A stretch of DNA of 64,000 nt, taken from NCBI GenBank assembly GCA_025353725.1, contig JANXOF010000095.1, positions 62,001 through 126,000 on the forward strand. The letters run 5' to 3'. Below are positions 48,163 to 57,740 of the stretch, in pieces. This stretch comes from Polyangiaceae bacterium. GTDB lineage: Bacteria > Myxococcota_A > Polyangia > Polyangiales > Polyangiaceae. A program made the translations under genes and the position numbers. Position 1 is the first letter of the stretch. Each line of letters begins with the position of its first letter. The notes under the pieces were generated by a model. The model was not told the DNA's origin. It made no database searches and saw only the letters and a list, made by a program, of their open reading frames with translations.

Positions 48163-51084
48163 TTACTGAACGCGAATGGCGCCGCCATTGACGCGGTTCT
48201 CGCCGTCTGTCGGGCCACTTTTTACTTTAAGGCGGCTTTCGCCGACAAAGAGCCCGAAGAAGAGAGTGTACGACCCCGGGCTGAAGTTCGGCTCCAACTT
48301 GAACTCGTGGTCGTCCATCACGACGTCGTCAGCGAGCCATAGCGACATCGGGTACTTCCCCTCGCACACCTTGTGATCGCCGTTGTGGCGACGTTGAAAG
48401 CCGTCGATGTGAATGAACATTTCCCATTCACTTTGCACGCTACTAAGCACCTTGAAGTACGTGCGCATATGATACGGCTTGCCAGCTGCGACGTGGTCGA
48501 CGAGCGCGCCGCTCGAGTCTGTAAGGTCATATCCGAGCACCTGGAGCTTGTCTTCAAGGTTGGCGTCGAGCGCGTGCTGAGGTTTCGGTCGTTCACGCTC
48601 GCTCATGACGATTTTTCGGAGCGGGTTGTCATCGTGCTCCCTGTTGCGAAGGGACGACGCAACGAGGATGATTTGACTGGAGCGCGCGTCGAGGACGGGG
48701 AGGTTGTTCCCAATGTGGGCTCGCTCACGGTAGAGATGGTTGAGATGAGGGAGCTCCTCGGCGCGAACCGCCAGGAAGCGACGCGAGGCGGGTTCGCTCG
48801 CCATAAGCCATTCGTAGGCGGAGTTCGCATCCTTTTGAAGGAGCGGCTGGCCGCCTGCGTAGTAAGCCGCCGTCCGACCGCCCACTCCGTAAAGCGCGAG
48901 CGGCTCGCCACCTCCGTGGAGACGCTGATAGCTCTCGAATACTTCTTTTGGTGAGAGTTGATTAGCAAGGGCTGGATAGTAAGAAAAACAAAGTAACCCG
49001 CCGAGGACTGCCGAAAAGACGACGAGGAACGCCGCGCGACTACCGCGAAGGAGGTCGCCTGCGAATCCGAGGAGCAGGAAGACCGCGACCCCCGACGGTA
49101 GCGCAAGCGCAGAGGCCACGACCGTTTTGATGCCCTGCATTTTGAGCAAGCCAAAGACCACTCCGGGCACTTGGAGGAACAGAAGCGGCGCAAGGATGAA
49201 GAGAGCCGTAAGGCCGATTCCCTCGTCGAGCTTTGAGGGGGTCACGTCGAGTTTTCCCAAAACGAGCCTGGGAACGGACTGCTGAAGGCGCGCGGCCTTG
49301 AGAAACAGGCCGAGCTGTTCGAACGGTTCGAACCCGCGCGTCGCCGAAGCCGTTGTCAGGCGACGAGAGTGACCGAATGCCCATAGCCATACGTCGCACC
49401 AGAAAAAGATACCGAAGATGAGGGCGAGAGGAACAAAGGCGGTCGCCCACCAAGCGTTGAGAACCGCGTCTCGCATCTGCGAGGAGAGCACGGGGAGCCA
49501 TCGCGCGTGCTGACGCGAGCCTACCCAGACGGCGAGGCCCGCGAGCGACGCGCCGGCGACGGTCGCGAAGTAGGCGAGAGCAAGCATGCCGTCCCAGGCG
49601 TCACGGAGAGCAAGCAGAACACGGAGGTAGTTCGCAGGAGCGAAAGGGATCCGCGCAGAGTCCCGCTCGGCCATCGTCAGGAAGGCGATGCCGGCAAAGC
49701 CTACCAACACCACAGTCCAAAGCGCGAGCGAATGCGGTTTAAAGCTCTCTGGAAACGGAGCCCCTAACACGGCGAAAGCGTGGAACGCCTTCTCGGGAAG
49801 ATTGTGCATTTCGTGGTGAAAAATGCCCAAAAAGACGGCCGTTCCGACTCCGACAGCGACCGACGGATGGGCGCCTCTCTCGTAGTCGCGCAGGGCAATT
49901 CCGCAGGCCGCGGCAATCACCGCCGGGGCAGCAAATGCCGTCAAGTCCGTGCGTGCAGCCATCCAGCCATGAGCGACGAACGCGAGACCCGTAGCAACGA
50001 CAATGGCCAGACGAGTTTCACTCTCGCGCGTGAAGGAAGACGGAGACGTCACGCGTGGGGCGATAAAAAGACGCCCGAAGGCGAACGGCGCGAACGCACT
50101 CCAGGGAGCAAGCGCGGAGCCAATGTGCCCAAGCGTAAAATCGAACGTTGGGTATTTCGGAGAGGTCTTTAATGCAGCGCCAATCCAAGGGCTGAGGTCC
50201 GCCGCGCGAGGGCCTGAGAAGGCATCCAGTCCGCGGTATGTGAAGTAGAGCCCAGTCGCCGCAGCGCTCAAGCCCACACCTCGCGCCAAGACATCGTGCT
50301 TCGATGAGGAATTCGAGACGGCGAGCCCAAAGGAGAGCGCGACGGCGAGTGACGGCAGACCGACCCCAATAACGGCTCCGCGTGTGAAAAACCCCGCCGC
50401 AAGGCCAACGAGCGCCACGACAAGCCAAAGCCCGCGCGCGACGACGTTTGCCTCGCCGCGCGCGCCGCGACCGAAGAGCGCGACGAGCAACCCGCCAAAC
50501 GACATCGAAAAAGCGCTCATCATCACGATGTCGCCAAGCATCGTCCGCGCCTGGACAAAGAAGAGCGGCATCGTCGTGAGCGCGACGGCGGAAAAAACAC
50601 CAGCGCGCCGGTCAATGAGGCGCGCGACCCAGCCGTAGGTCGCTAGCACTCCGAGCACTCCCCAAGCCGCCAGTGGGAGGCGCCCGGCCCATTCGTGGAG
50701 CCCAAAGGTTTTGAAACCAAGAGCTATCGAGGTGAACGGAAGCTGAGGTCGCCCGAGGTCGTTGAGGTGCGGGAGTGAGTTGTCCGCGGCTTCGAGGGCG
50801 AGGTCCGTGGCTCCGTGAAGGTTCAGCGCTACGCGGCGGGCGAGATCGGCAACGTTGAGCTCATACGGGTCCCAAAGGCCCGCGCGTGTCAGTGGCGGCA
50901 ACGCGAAAAAAAAGAGTGCTGGTAAGCCCAGTACGATGGCCAACGGCCACCAAGAGCCCCCTGGCGTTTCGTCGGACGCCTCTATCAGACGTCCCTGCTT
51001 GTCGAGTGTGTCGGGCGCCTCGAGCGTATTCGGCGTGTCGAGACCTACGTCGGGAAACTCACGCGTGTCGTAATCGGCCATCAT
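48163..51084 (-). CDS. GT39/ArnT-like membrane glycosyltransferase
   Basis: From ATG 51084 the product is 973 residues. An acidic N-terminal tail precedes a membrane helix with the early acidic motif GLWDPYELNVADLARRVALNLHG (the D-x-E site of GT-C glycosyltransferases). Then come GRPQLPFTSIALGFKTFGLHEWAGRLP and more than ten hydrophobic segments. This is the shape of the GT39/ArnT/PMT family that uses polyprenyl-phosphate sugars. A soluble C-terminal domain of about 250 residues follows (GRTAAYYAGGQPLLQKDANSAYEWL and a beta-rich end). Sugar and acceptor are unknown. No dedicated donor gene is nearby. It diverges from era. Confidence 0.78.
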   Translation of the reverse strand: MMADYDTREFPDVGLDTPNTLEAPDTLDKQGRLIEASDETPGGSWWPLAIVLGLPALFFFALPPLTRAGLWDPYELNVADLARRVALNLHGATDLALEAADNSLPHLNDLGRPQLPFTSIALGFKTFGLHEWAGRLPLAAWGVLGVLATYGWVARLIDRRAGVFSAVALTTMPLFFVQARTMLGDIVMMSAFSMSFGGLLVALFGRGARGEANVVARGLWLVVALVGLAAGFFTRGAVIGVGLPSLAVALSFGLAVSNSSSKHDVLARGVGLSAAATGLYFTYRGLDAFSGPRAADLSPWIGAALKTSPKYPTFDFTLGHIGSALAPWSAFAPFAFGRLFIAPRVTSPSSFTRESETRLAIVVATGLAFVAHGWMAARTDLTAFAAPAVIAAACGIALRDYERGAHPSVAVGVGTAVFLGIFHHEMHNLPEKAFHAFAVLGAPFPESFKPHSLALWTVVLVGFAGIAFLTMAERDSARIPFAPANYLRVLLALRDAWDGMLALAYFATVAGASLAGLAVWVGSRQHARWLPVLSSQMRDAVLNAWWATAFVPLALIFGIFFWCDVWLWAFGHSRRLTTASATRGFEPFEQLGLFLKAARLQQSVPRLVLGKLDVTPSKLDEGIGLTALFILAPLLFLQVPGVVFGLLKMQGIKTVVASALALPSGVAVFLLLGFAGDLLRGSRAAFLVVFSAVLGGLLCFSYYPALANQLSPKEVFESYQRLHGGGEPLALYGVGGRTAAYYAGGQPLLQKDANSAYEWLMASEPASRRFLAVRAEELPHLNHLYRERAHIGNNLPVLDARSSQIILVASSLRNREHDDNPLRKIVMSERERPKPQHALDANLEDKLQVLGYDLTDSSGALVDHVAAGKPYHMRTYFKVLSSVQSEWEMFIHIDGFQRRHNGDHKVCEGKYPMSLWLADDVVMDDHEFKLEPNFSPGSYTLFFGLFVGESRLKVKSGPTDGENRVNGGAIRVQ

Positions 51085-51197
51085 GTTCGGTTCCGTGAGA
51101 GGAGCTCGGCCGCCCTGGCAGGCTGCAGATCTATTACGTTTGCACGCGGATCTCCGCAAGGACATAGGGCCGAGTGTGGTATCAGAGCCCCGCTACG

Positions 51198-52421
51198 ATG
51201 CCCCCCACGCCGAAGACGAAGGTCAAGCCGCCTAAAGCGGAAGCTGCGACGAACGCCACGAACGCCACGAACGCCACAAAATTCGCGAAGGCCGAACCTC
51301 GAGGCGGTAAAGGCGACGCTGGATCGGTGAAGGAACAGCGTGCGCGCTCGGACGAACCAAAGCCAGCGAGTCCTGCGAAGGCGGAACGCAACCAAAACCA
51401 GAACGCGAGCGCTCCGGTAAGCCGCGCGGGTACGATTGCTCTCGTCGGGCGACCGAACGTCGGAAAAAGCACCCTGCTTAACGCGCTCATCGGCGAGCGA
51501 ATCGCTATCACCAGTCACCATGCCCAAACGACGCGCGACCGCATCGCGGGGATCTTAACGCGTGACGGGACTCAGTTCGTGTTCCTCGATACGCCTGGCT
51601 TTCACAAGGCAAACCATAAGCTCGGCGAGCGGATGAACGAGGTCGCGCGCGCCGCGGCGCAAGGCAGCGACGTCGCGATTTTCATGACAGAACCGTCGAC
51701 TCGGCAAACTCCCGACGGGCTCGCCGTGAACGCTACCGTGCGAGAGGACGATCGGTCGATCCTCGCGGCGATCCCCTCAGGCACACCGGTCGTGCTGGTG
51801 ATCAACAAAGTTGATAAAATTAGTCCGAAGCACCTGCTCTTTCCGTTTTTGGAGGCTTACGCGAAGGAACGAGACTTTGCTGCCGTGGTCCCGGTAAGCG
51901 CACTGAAGGGAGTTGGCTTTGATGCCATTCTCGCGGAGGTGGGGAAGCTGCTTCCGCAAGGCGACGCGCTTTACGAAGAGGAAGAGCTGAGCGACAAGCC
52001 GGTTCGCTTCTTCGTTGGTGAATTCGTGCGCGAACAAGTCCTTCGGCTGACGCGCCAGGAAGTCCCACACGGCGTGGCGGTTACCGTCGAATCGTTCGAC
52101 GAGAGCGCAAAGTTGGTTCGGATCGCCGTCACCGTTCACGTCGCGAAGGACTCCCACAAAGGGATCATCATCGGTGACGGCGGCAAGATGCTAGGAACCG
52201 TCGGCCGCGCCGCTCGGCTCCGTGCCGAGGAGCTGCTCGGCCGGAAAGTTCACCTCGAGACCTTTGTGCGCACGACGCCAGGTTGGTTCGACGATGCCGC
52301 TCGACTCGTCGACATGGGGTACGCCAATGACGACGCGCCAGCCCAACGAAAGCGCGCGGGGAAGCCGCGAATGACACCTGGAAAACAGGGCTCAAAAAAG
52401 CCCAAAAAGGGACCCGGATGA
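51198..52421 (+). CDS. era: GTPase Era
   Basis: From ATG 51198 the product is 407 residues. The GTPase domain has G1 GRPNVGKS (84-91), G2 TT in HHAQTTRDRIAG, G3 DTPGF, G4 NKVD and G5 SALKG; a type 2 KH domain follows (about 300-365: VHVAKDSHKGIIIGDGGKMLGTVGRAARL). Era binds 16S rRNA and helps assemble the 30S subunit. The N-terminus is extended by about 75 residues that are Ala/Lys/Asn-rich, with a 9-bp triplicated DNA unit (51251-51277) encoding N-A-T repeats; a basic tail ends the protein. ATGA overlap with der downstream. Confidence 0.92.
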   Translation: MPPTPKTKVKPPKAEAATNATNATNATKFAKAEPRGGKGDAGSVKEQRARSDEPKPASPAKAERNQNQNASAPVSRAGTIALVGRPNVGKSTLLNALIGERIAITSHHAQTTRDRIAGILTRDGTQFVFLDTPGFHKANHKLGERMNEVARAAAQGSDVAIFMTEPSTRQTPDGLAVNATVREDDRSILAAIPSGTPVVLVINKVDKISPKHLLFPFLEAYAKERDFAAVVPVSALKGVGFDAILAEVGKLLPQGDALYEEEELSDKPVRFFVGEFVREQVLRLTRQEVPHGVAVTVESFDESAKLVRIAVTVHVAKDSHKGIIIGDGGKMLGTVGRAARLRAEELLGRKVHLETFVRTTPGWFDDAARLVDMGYANDDAPAQRKRAGKPRMTPGKQGSKKPKKGPG

Positions 52422-54067
52422 CGAAGCATCAAGCACCTCCGCAGGTTTCTCGTGTCCTGCCCGCGGGTCAACACGGACTGCCGCTCGTAGCGATCGTCGG
52501 TCGACCGAACGTAGGAAAATCGACGCTGTTCAATCGACTGGCGCGACGTCGACTCGCGATTGTTTACGACGAGCCCGGCGTGACCCGGGACCGAAACTAC
52601 GCCGATACGTCCGCATTCGGGCGCGACTACACGCTTGTCGATACGGGTGGGTTCGATCCGGACAGCAAAGATCCGATGAAGACCGGCATCACCCGCCATG
52701 TGAAGTCAGCGATCGAAGAAGCGGACGTCATCGTGTTCGTGAGCGACGCGACCGTGCCACTTACGTCCGCGGACCGAGTGGCCGTCAAGCTGCTTCGAAA
52801 GGCTGACAAGCCCGTTTTGTTCGCCGCAAATAAGTCCGATTCACCAAGGCACGACGCCGACGCGTTTGAGGTCTACCGCCTCGGTGTCGAAATGGTTTAC
52901 CCGGTGAGCAGCTTACACGGCCGCGGCATTGGTGAGCTCGAGGCTGCCATCGTCGCCGCCATGCCCGCCAACAAAGACGCTTCCGTCGTCGATGAATTCC
53001 TCCCGCGCATCTCGATTGTTGGGAAGCCAAACGCTGGCAAATCCAGCCTGATGAACAAGATCCTCGGCGAGGATCGTATGATCGTCGATGACCGTCCCGG
53101 AACCACGCGCGACGCCATCGATGCTCTCGTCGGTCGGGGGGACAAACGCTATATTTTCGTCGATACCGCTGGGCTTCGTCGCAAAGGTAAAGTGACCAAG
53201 GGCTCGGACGAGGTCGAGTTCGCGAGCGTGCACTCTGCCGTGAAAGCCGTCGAGCGTTCAAGCATCGTGGTCCTGCTTGTCGACGCCAAAGAAGGAATAG
53301 CCGAGCAAGACGCGAAGATCCTCGGGCTTGCCGCCGACCGCGGCCGAGCGATGATCATCGCCCTTAACAAGTCCGATCTGATGTCAAAGGGTGAGCTCGA
53401 AAAGGCCGAGGAGGACGCTCGCGACAAGATCTCGTTCGCCCCTTACGCGCCTTTGGTGCACACGAGCGCCAAAACAGGTCGCGGACTTGGCGAGCTTTTC
53501 GACACCATCGACAAGGTGAGCGAATCATTCCACCGACGTATTGGCACGGGAGAGTTGAATCGCTTTTTCGAGCAGGTCCTGCAGACCCGGCCACCTCCGA
53601 CGATGGGCGGTAGCGCTCCGCGGCTCTACTACATTACCCAGGCAGAGACGGCGCCGCCGATGTTCGTGATTCTTGCGAGCTCGCCTGACTCCGTTCACTT
53701 TTCTTACCAACGGTTCGTTGCGAATCAGCTTCGCGATCACTTCGATTTCGCGGGTGTTCCGTTGCGCGTCGTTTACCGAGAGCGTCGCCGCGGGGGACGT
53801 GGTCGGAAGGAGGCGGAACTTATCGAGGCGATGCCCGCGCCCGCGCCCAAGACGGGGCGTCGACCTGCTCCGGGAGACACCCTCGTACCTCGAAAGCCGA
53901 AACGGGTCCCTGTCCCAGTCGTCGAGGAATCCGAGGCCGCAGATGTGTCGGTGAAAGCAAAGAAATTGGCCCCGAAGAAGCGGTCGCGAGCGGCGCCGAA
54001 AGCGGCGGAGCGAACGGCTGCGGCACGCGCCGAGCGGCGTAAGTTCGGCAAGCCGAGGCGAAGCTAG
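52418..54067 (+). CDS. der: GTPase Der (EngA)
   Basis: The 549-residue protein has two GTPase domains in tandem: G1 GRPNVGKS (28-35), with DTGGFD and NKSD in the first, and G1 GKPNAGKS (202-209), DTAGLRR and NKSDLMSKG in the second. A KH-like C-terminal domain follows (LNRFFEQVLQTRPPP, RLYYITQAETAPPMFVILASSPDSVHFSYQRFVANQLRDHF). Der assembles the 50S subunit. A Lys/Arg/Ala-rich tail of about 90 residues is added at the C-terminus (about 460-549), unlike E. coli Der. It overlaps era as ATGA, so the two ribosome-assembly GTPases are coupled. Confidence 0.93.
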   Translation: MTKHQAPPQVSRVLPAGQHGLPLVAIVGRPNVGKSTLFNRLARRRLAIVYDEPGVTRDRNYADTSAFGRDYTLVDTGGFDPDSKDPMKTGITRHVKSAIEEADVIVFVSDATVPLTSADRVAVKLLRKADKPVLFAANKSDSPRHDADAFEVYRLGVEMVYPVSSLHGRGIGELEAAIVAAMPANKDASVVDEFLPRISIVGKPNAGKSSLMNKILGEDRMIVDDRPGTTRDAIDALVGRGDKRYIFVDTAGLRRKGKVTKGSDEVEFASVHSAVKAVERSSIVVLLVDAKEGIAEQDAKILGLAADRGRAMIIALNKSDLMSKGELEKAEEDARDKISFAPYAPLVHTSAKTGRGLGELFDTIDKVSESFHRRIGTGELNRFFEQVLQTRPPPTMGGSAPRLYYITQAETAPPMFVILASSPDSVHFSYQRFVANQLRDHFDFAGVPLRVVYRERRRGGRGRKEAELIEAMPAPAPKTGRRPAPGDTLVPRKPKRVPVPVVEESEAADVSVKAKKLAPKKRSRAAPKAAERTAAARAERRKFGKPRRS

Positions 54068-54083
54068 TCGCCAAAAGGTTTAC

Positions 54084-54413
54084 GTGAATCTCGTCCCACC
54101 TTCGCTTGTTCGACATCTGCTCTTGCTTGCGCTCGCCAACGTTGCCGTTGGCGGATGCAGCAGGAGTAACCTACGAGGGAAGGTGTCGAAATCAGCGGAC
54201 GGCCGAACCCACTTGGCTATTGACAACGACCAGGGCGGAGGCTGCCCCGTAGAGGTTGATTACAAGCTGTGGCACGCGCCGCTTGGCGTCGCGAGCGAGG
54301 TCACCCCTGGTCGACATGTGATCCGTCTGAGGTGTGAAGGGCGCGCCGACTCGGGGTTGCAAGTCGTCTTATCGCAAGGCGACACGCTTCATTTCGATTA
54401 CCGGGGTCCGTAG
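54084..54413 (+). CDS. Small putative lipoprotein
   Basis: The 109-residue product has a signal (LVRHLLLLALANVAVGGC, Cys25) and a short mature part (AIDNDQGGGCPVEVDYKLWHAPLGVASEVTPGRHVIRLRC) with a strand-rich pattern and two cysteines. GTG start at 54084, 17 bp after der. No family was recognised. Possibly read from the era-der transcript; a role with those genes is unlikely. Confidence 0.6.
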   Translation: MNLVPPSLVRHLLLLALANVAVGGCSRSNLRGKVSKSADGRTHLAIDNDQGGGCPVEVDYKLWHAPLGVASEVTPGRHVIRLRCEGRADSGLQVVLSQGDTLHFDYRGP

Positions 54414-54423
54414 GCGGTTAGCT

Positions 54424-54437
54424 GCGCCTTGAGGCGC
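54424..54437. terminator. Hairpin between convergent small lipoprotein and ArsA-like genes
   Basis: GCGCC (54424-54428), loop TTGA, and GGCGC (54433-54437) form a compact 5-bp hairpin in the 36-bp gap between convergent stops. No T-run follows. Confidence 0.35.
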
Positions 54438-54449
54438 TCGACCCGTGCA

Positions 54450-55613
54450 TTAGATGCCGCCGGACATCAAAGCAGCCCCGAGTTCGCCAAGCCGAATCAA
54501 GTCGTGGACATCGGTTTCAAGTTCCGCAATGCGAACAATAGGGGTGGTGCCGGCCGACGCGCTGAGGGCGCGAACGTGGTACGCATCGAGCGCCGCAAGC
54601 TTGACGGCGTCTTCGTAGGCGCGCACGAGCCGAGTCGGCGCGTCGTCTTCGAGCGTGACACCGCGCGACGCGATCCCTCTGGCGGCTTCAGCCTCGCTGA
54701 CGGCCGCACCGACGCATGGCGGAGCCACGTGAAAACGGTTAACCACAAATGCCCCGCGCGGCATGTGGGCTTCCGCAAGACGCTCTTTGAAATAGAGCAC
54801 TTCGCGAAGGCTCGGGGGTGAAGCGCTTGTCACAAGAACGAACGCGACATCGTCGCCGCGAAGCGCCTCCTCAACGCGCGCCGCTCGCTCCTTGAAGCCT
54901 CCAAAAAGCTCATTGAGCTCGCCGATAAACTCCGCCATCGCTTCGAGAAACCCACCGCCCGTGATGCGCCCGATGGTCCGCAGGATGAGCGCCGCGCTCC
55001 TCGCCACCAGGTTTAGCGAGAACGAGCCTCCGCTCTCGAAAGCCTGTACGAACCACTTCATCGTGCTTGAGTCGAGGGCGTCGATGAGCCGCTGGGGAGC
55101 ATCGAGAAAATCAAGCGCGTTAGCGGTTGGAGGTGTGTCCAAAACAATAAGGTCGTAGCGAGCGTCATCCTTCACGGCTACGAGCTTTTCCATCGCCATG
55201 TACTCCTGAGTACCCGCGAGCGACGTCGATACGTACTTATAGAGCTTGTTCGACAGAAGCCTGGCGGCCTTCTCCGGTGTCGACGAGTATCTGACGACGA
55301 GTTCGTCGAACGTGCGCTTTGTGTCGAGCATCATCGCCGTAAGACTGCCGCCTGCCTTGACCTCGATGCCCGCGGACGCAAAGAGAGCCAGGTCGACTTG
55401 CACGGCTTCGGTGCGCATCGACGTGATGCCAAGGCTCTCTGCGAGGCGTTTCGCAGGGTCGATAGTGAGGCAGAGGACACGCTTGCCGCGCCGTGCTGCC
55501 GCGACGCCGATCGCCGCCGCCGTGGTCGTCTTTCCGACGCCGCCAGCGCCGACCGTGATCAGCACGCGCCGCGAGTCGACGAGCTCTGAAAGCGTCTGAA
55601 CCAATACCGCCAT
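54450..55613 (-). CDS. ArsA-family anion-transporting-type ATPase
   Basis: The 387-residue protein is a P-loop ATPase of the ArsA/GET3 type: deviant Walker A GAGGVGKTTTAAAIG (about 23-37), switch region LCLTIDPAKRLAESLG, and YDLIVLDTPPTANALDFLDAP. It is a single ATPase unit; ArsA of arsenic resistance has two halves, and no second unit or ars gene is nearby. Related single-unit proteins in this phylum usually occur in pairs and have unknown function, so arsenic export is not inferred. The Cys residues of the arsenite site are not apparent. It follows dnaB by 62 bp. Confidence 0.85.
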   Translation of the reverse strand: MAVLVQTLSELVDSRRVLITVGAGGVGKTTTAAAIGVAAARRGKRVLCLTIDPAKRLAESLGITSMRTEAVQVDLALFASAGIEVKAGGSLTAMMLDTKRTFDELVVRYSSTPEKAARLLSNKLYKYVSTSLAGTQEYMAMEKLVAVKDDARYDLIVLDTPPTANALDFLDAPQRLIDALDSSTMKWFVQAFESGGSFSLNLVARSAALILRTIGRITGGGFLEAMAEFIGELNELFGGFKERAARVEEALRGDDVAFVLVTSASPPSLREVLYFKERLAEAHMPRGAFVVNRFHVAPPCVGAAVSEAEAARGIASRGVTLEDDAPTRLVRAYEDAVKLAALDAYHVRALSASAGTTPIVRIAELETDVHDLIRLGELGAALMSGGI

Positions 55614-55675
55614 TTATTCTCGCTGCCTGTAGCACATGAAATGCGCTCCAGGTCCTCCCCCGCACACGACGAGAA

Positions 55676-57151
55676 CTACTCTGGCGCGTCCTCGTACTCG
55701 CCTTCTGCAAGGTTGTCGAAACGGGTCCATTGCTTGTCGAAGCGCACCTTGGCGGTGCCGGTGGGCCCGTTCCGCTGCTTGGCGATAATGAGTTCGGCAA
55801 TGTTAGGCTCCGCCGAATCTTCACGGTTGTAGTAGTCGTCGCGGTAGATAAATACGATATTGTCTGCGTCTTGCTCGATCGCGCCGGACTCGCGAAGGTC
55901 GCTGATGAGGGGCCTCTTCGACTTCTCGCTTCGTGTCTCGACCGCGCGGTTGAGCTGAGACAGCGCGATGACCGGGACCTCGAGTTCTTTGGCGAGCCCC
56001 TTGAGCCCGCGGGAGATCTCACTGATCTCTTGCTCGCGAGATGCCACGCCGTCGCGCCCCTTCATGAGCTGGAGATAATCAATAATCACGGCACCGATTT
56101 TGCGAACTTTTCGACCTTCCTCGTCGCGTGTGTCGTACTCGGCTTGAAGCCTTCGCACCTTAGCCCGAAGCTCGATAATCGAAAGCCCGGGCGAATCGTC
56201 AATCCAAATCGGAAGGTTACCAAGAAAGCTCGCTGCTTGGGTCAGCTTGCTCCAGTCCTGAGGACTTAGGTAGCCCGTCCTCATTTTGCTGACGTCAACG
56301 CGTGCTTCGGAGCAAACCATACGATTTGCGAGCTGTTCACGCGGCATTTCGAGCGAAAACACGACGACGCCGACGCCACCGTCTTCCCACCGTTGGTTCG
56401 GGTCGCCATCGACCTCCCGACCCTTCGGTGCGGCTACGTTCGCGGCCATATTCAGTACCAAGCTTGTTTTCCCCATACCGGGACGAGCCGCAATGATCGA
56501 GAGGTCTCCTTCGTGGAGACCCGCGGTCATCCGGTCGTAGCGGTCAAAGCCGGTCGGCACGCCCGTAATGCGATCTCCGCGAGCGACGGCGTCGTTCAAG
56601 CGCTTGAACGACTTTTTCATCACGTCGAGGAGCTTTTCGACGCTCTGCTTCGCGCTCGTGCGCGCGATGTTGTAGATCGCCTGCTCTGCACCGTCGATGA
56701 ACGCTTGAGGCTCGCCGTAGTCGACGTAGCCTTGGGCTGATACCCGCTGACACGCCAGAATGACTTGGCGGATACGGAATTTCTCGTGAATCGTGCGCCC
56801 GTACGCGCCGACGTTCGCGACCACCGGAGCGGCGTCTAGAATCTCGGTGAGGTAGCCCGCACCGCCCACTTGGGCAAGGCGTTGTCGATCCTTCAGCCAA
56901 CTTTGCACCTGGAGAACGTCGACGGGGTGCCCGGCTTGTTTGAGCTCAAAGCATGCCTCGAAAATCCTCCGGTGCGCCTCAGAGTAAAAGTACTCGGGCT
57001 TCAGATCGGTGATCTTGTCCATCGCAGACGGGTCGAGCATGCAGGCGGAGAGCACGGCGGCCTCGGCTTCGAGATCGTGCGGCGGCACCCGCCCCTCGAT
57101 GACCGGGGGGTTCTCGATCGCTTGCGCACGGACTCCCCACTTCTTCTCCAC
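55676..57151 (-). CDS. dnaB: Replicative DNA helicase DnaB
   Basis: The 491-residue protein has the N-terminal helical DnaB domain (about 20-125: VPPHDLEAEAAVLSACMLDPSAMD) and a RecA-like helicase domain with Walker A ARPGMGKTS (222-230), SLEMPREQLANRM, Walker B IIDYLQLMKG, and QLNRAVETRSEKSKRPLISDLRESGAIEQDAD near the end. It unwinds DNA at the replication fork. No intein or insertion is present. GTG start at 57151. It is preceded by rplI on the same strand, as in many bacteria, with a 122-bp gap containing a strong hairpin. Confidence 0.95.
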   Translation of the reverse strand: MEKKWGVRAQAIENPPVIEGRVPPHDLEAEAAVLSACMLDPSAMDKITDLKPEYFYSEAHRRIFEACFELKQAGHPVDVLQVQSWLKDRQRLAQVGGAGYLTEILDAAPVVANVGAYGRTIHEKFRIRQVILACQRVSAQGYVDYGEPQAFIDGAEQAIYNIARTSAKQSVEKLLDVMKKSFKRLNDAVARGDRITGVPTGFDRYDRMTAGLHEGDLSIIAARPGMGKTSLVLNMAANVAAPKGREVDGDPNQRWEDGGVGVVVFSLEMPREQLANRMVCSEARVDVSKMRTGYLSPQDWSKLTQAASFLGNLPIWIDDSPGLSIIELRAKVRRLQAEYDTRDEEGRKVRKIGAVIIDYLQLMKGRDGVASREQEISEISRGLKGLAKELEVPVIALSQLNRAVETRSEKSKRPLISDLRESGAIEQDADNIVFIYRDDYYNREDSAEPNIAELIIAKQRNGPTGTAKVRFDKQWTRFDNLAEGEYEDAPE

Positions 57152-57178
57152 AGGCTCAACCTCCGACCACGAAAGACG

Positions 57179-57231
57179 AACGCCTCGACCATGCCCGCTT
57201 GCAGTAGCAAGAGGGCAACGGACGAGGCGTT
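57179..57231 (-). promoter_or_regulatory. Long nested hairpin between rplI and dnaB
   Basis: AACGCCTCG (57179-57187) pairs with CGAGGCGTT (57223-57231). Inside it GCCC (57193-57196) pairs with GGGC (57213-57216), and CTTGC (57198-57202) with GCAAG (57207-57211), around an AGTA loop. The two inner stems stack with one G.A mismatch. The element lies 28 bp from the dnaB start. It could reduce or control readthrough from the ribosomal protein genes into dnaB. There is no T-run. Confidence 0.5.
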
Positions 57232-57273
57232 ATGGCCGAGCAGCGCTACGCCGGCCAACCAAGCAAGTGCAGA

Positions 57274-57729
57274 TTACTTTTTTACGACCTCGACCTTGAG
57301 GGTCGCCGTCACATCGGTCATCAAGCGAACTGGAATCTCGAACAAGCCGAGCGCCTTGAGAGGCTCGGCAAGATGCATCTTCTTGCGATCAATCGTGACG
57401 CCGGCAGCTTTGGCGGCGTTCTCGATTTCTTTGGAGGTCACCGAGCCGAAGAGCTTGTTGTCCTCACCGACCGTCCGCGCGAGCGTGAGCTTGAGCGCGT
57501 TGATCTTCTCCGCGAAAGCGTGAGCCTCTTTCTTAGTTTTCTCCGCCTTGACTACCGCAATCGCTTTTTCGTGCGTGATGCGGTTGACGGCGGCCGTGGT
57601 CGCTGGCACGGCCAGACCGCGCGGAATGAGATAGTTGCGCGCAAAGCCTGGACGGACTTTGACGAGCTCGCCGGACTCGCCGACTTTGTCGATGCTCGAT
57701 TGAAGCACCACTTGAAGTGTTGTTGCCAT
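57274..57729 (-). CDS. rplI: 50S ribosomal protein L9
   Basis: The 151-residue protein has the canonical L9 N-terminal domain: MATTLQVVLQSSIDKVGESGELVKVRPGFARNYLIPRGLA with the GY-like R-N-Y-L-I-P-R-G-L-A signature. A long connecting helix follows (KAIAVVKAEKTKKEAHAFAEKINAL) and then the C-terminal domain (LFGSVTSKEIENA, KKMHLAEPLKALGLFEIPVRLMTDVTATLKVEVVKK). It binds 23S rRNA domain V. It follows rpsR by 11 bp. Confidence 0.96.
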   Translation of the reverse strand: MATTLQVVLQSSIDKVGESGELVKVRPGFARNYLIPRGLAVPATTAAVNRITHEKAIAVVKAEKTKKEAHAFAEKINALKLTLARTVGEDNKLFGSVTSKEIENAAKAAGVTIDRKKMHLAEPLKALGLFEIPVRLMTDVTATLKVEVVKK

Positions 57730-57740
57730 GATCGCCTCCG

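Noticed and set aside
51251-51277. Three copies of GAACGCCAC as a possible CRISPR-like or regulatory repeat
   Set aside because: It is a coding triplication giving N-A-T repeats in the N-terminal tail of Era, without spacers.
54450-55613. Arsenic resistance function for the ArsA-like ATPase
   Set aside because: Only a single ATPase unit, no visible arsenite-binding Cys set and no arsB, arsC or arsR gene nearby.
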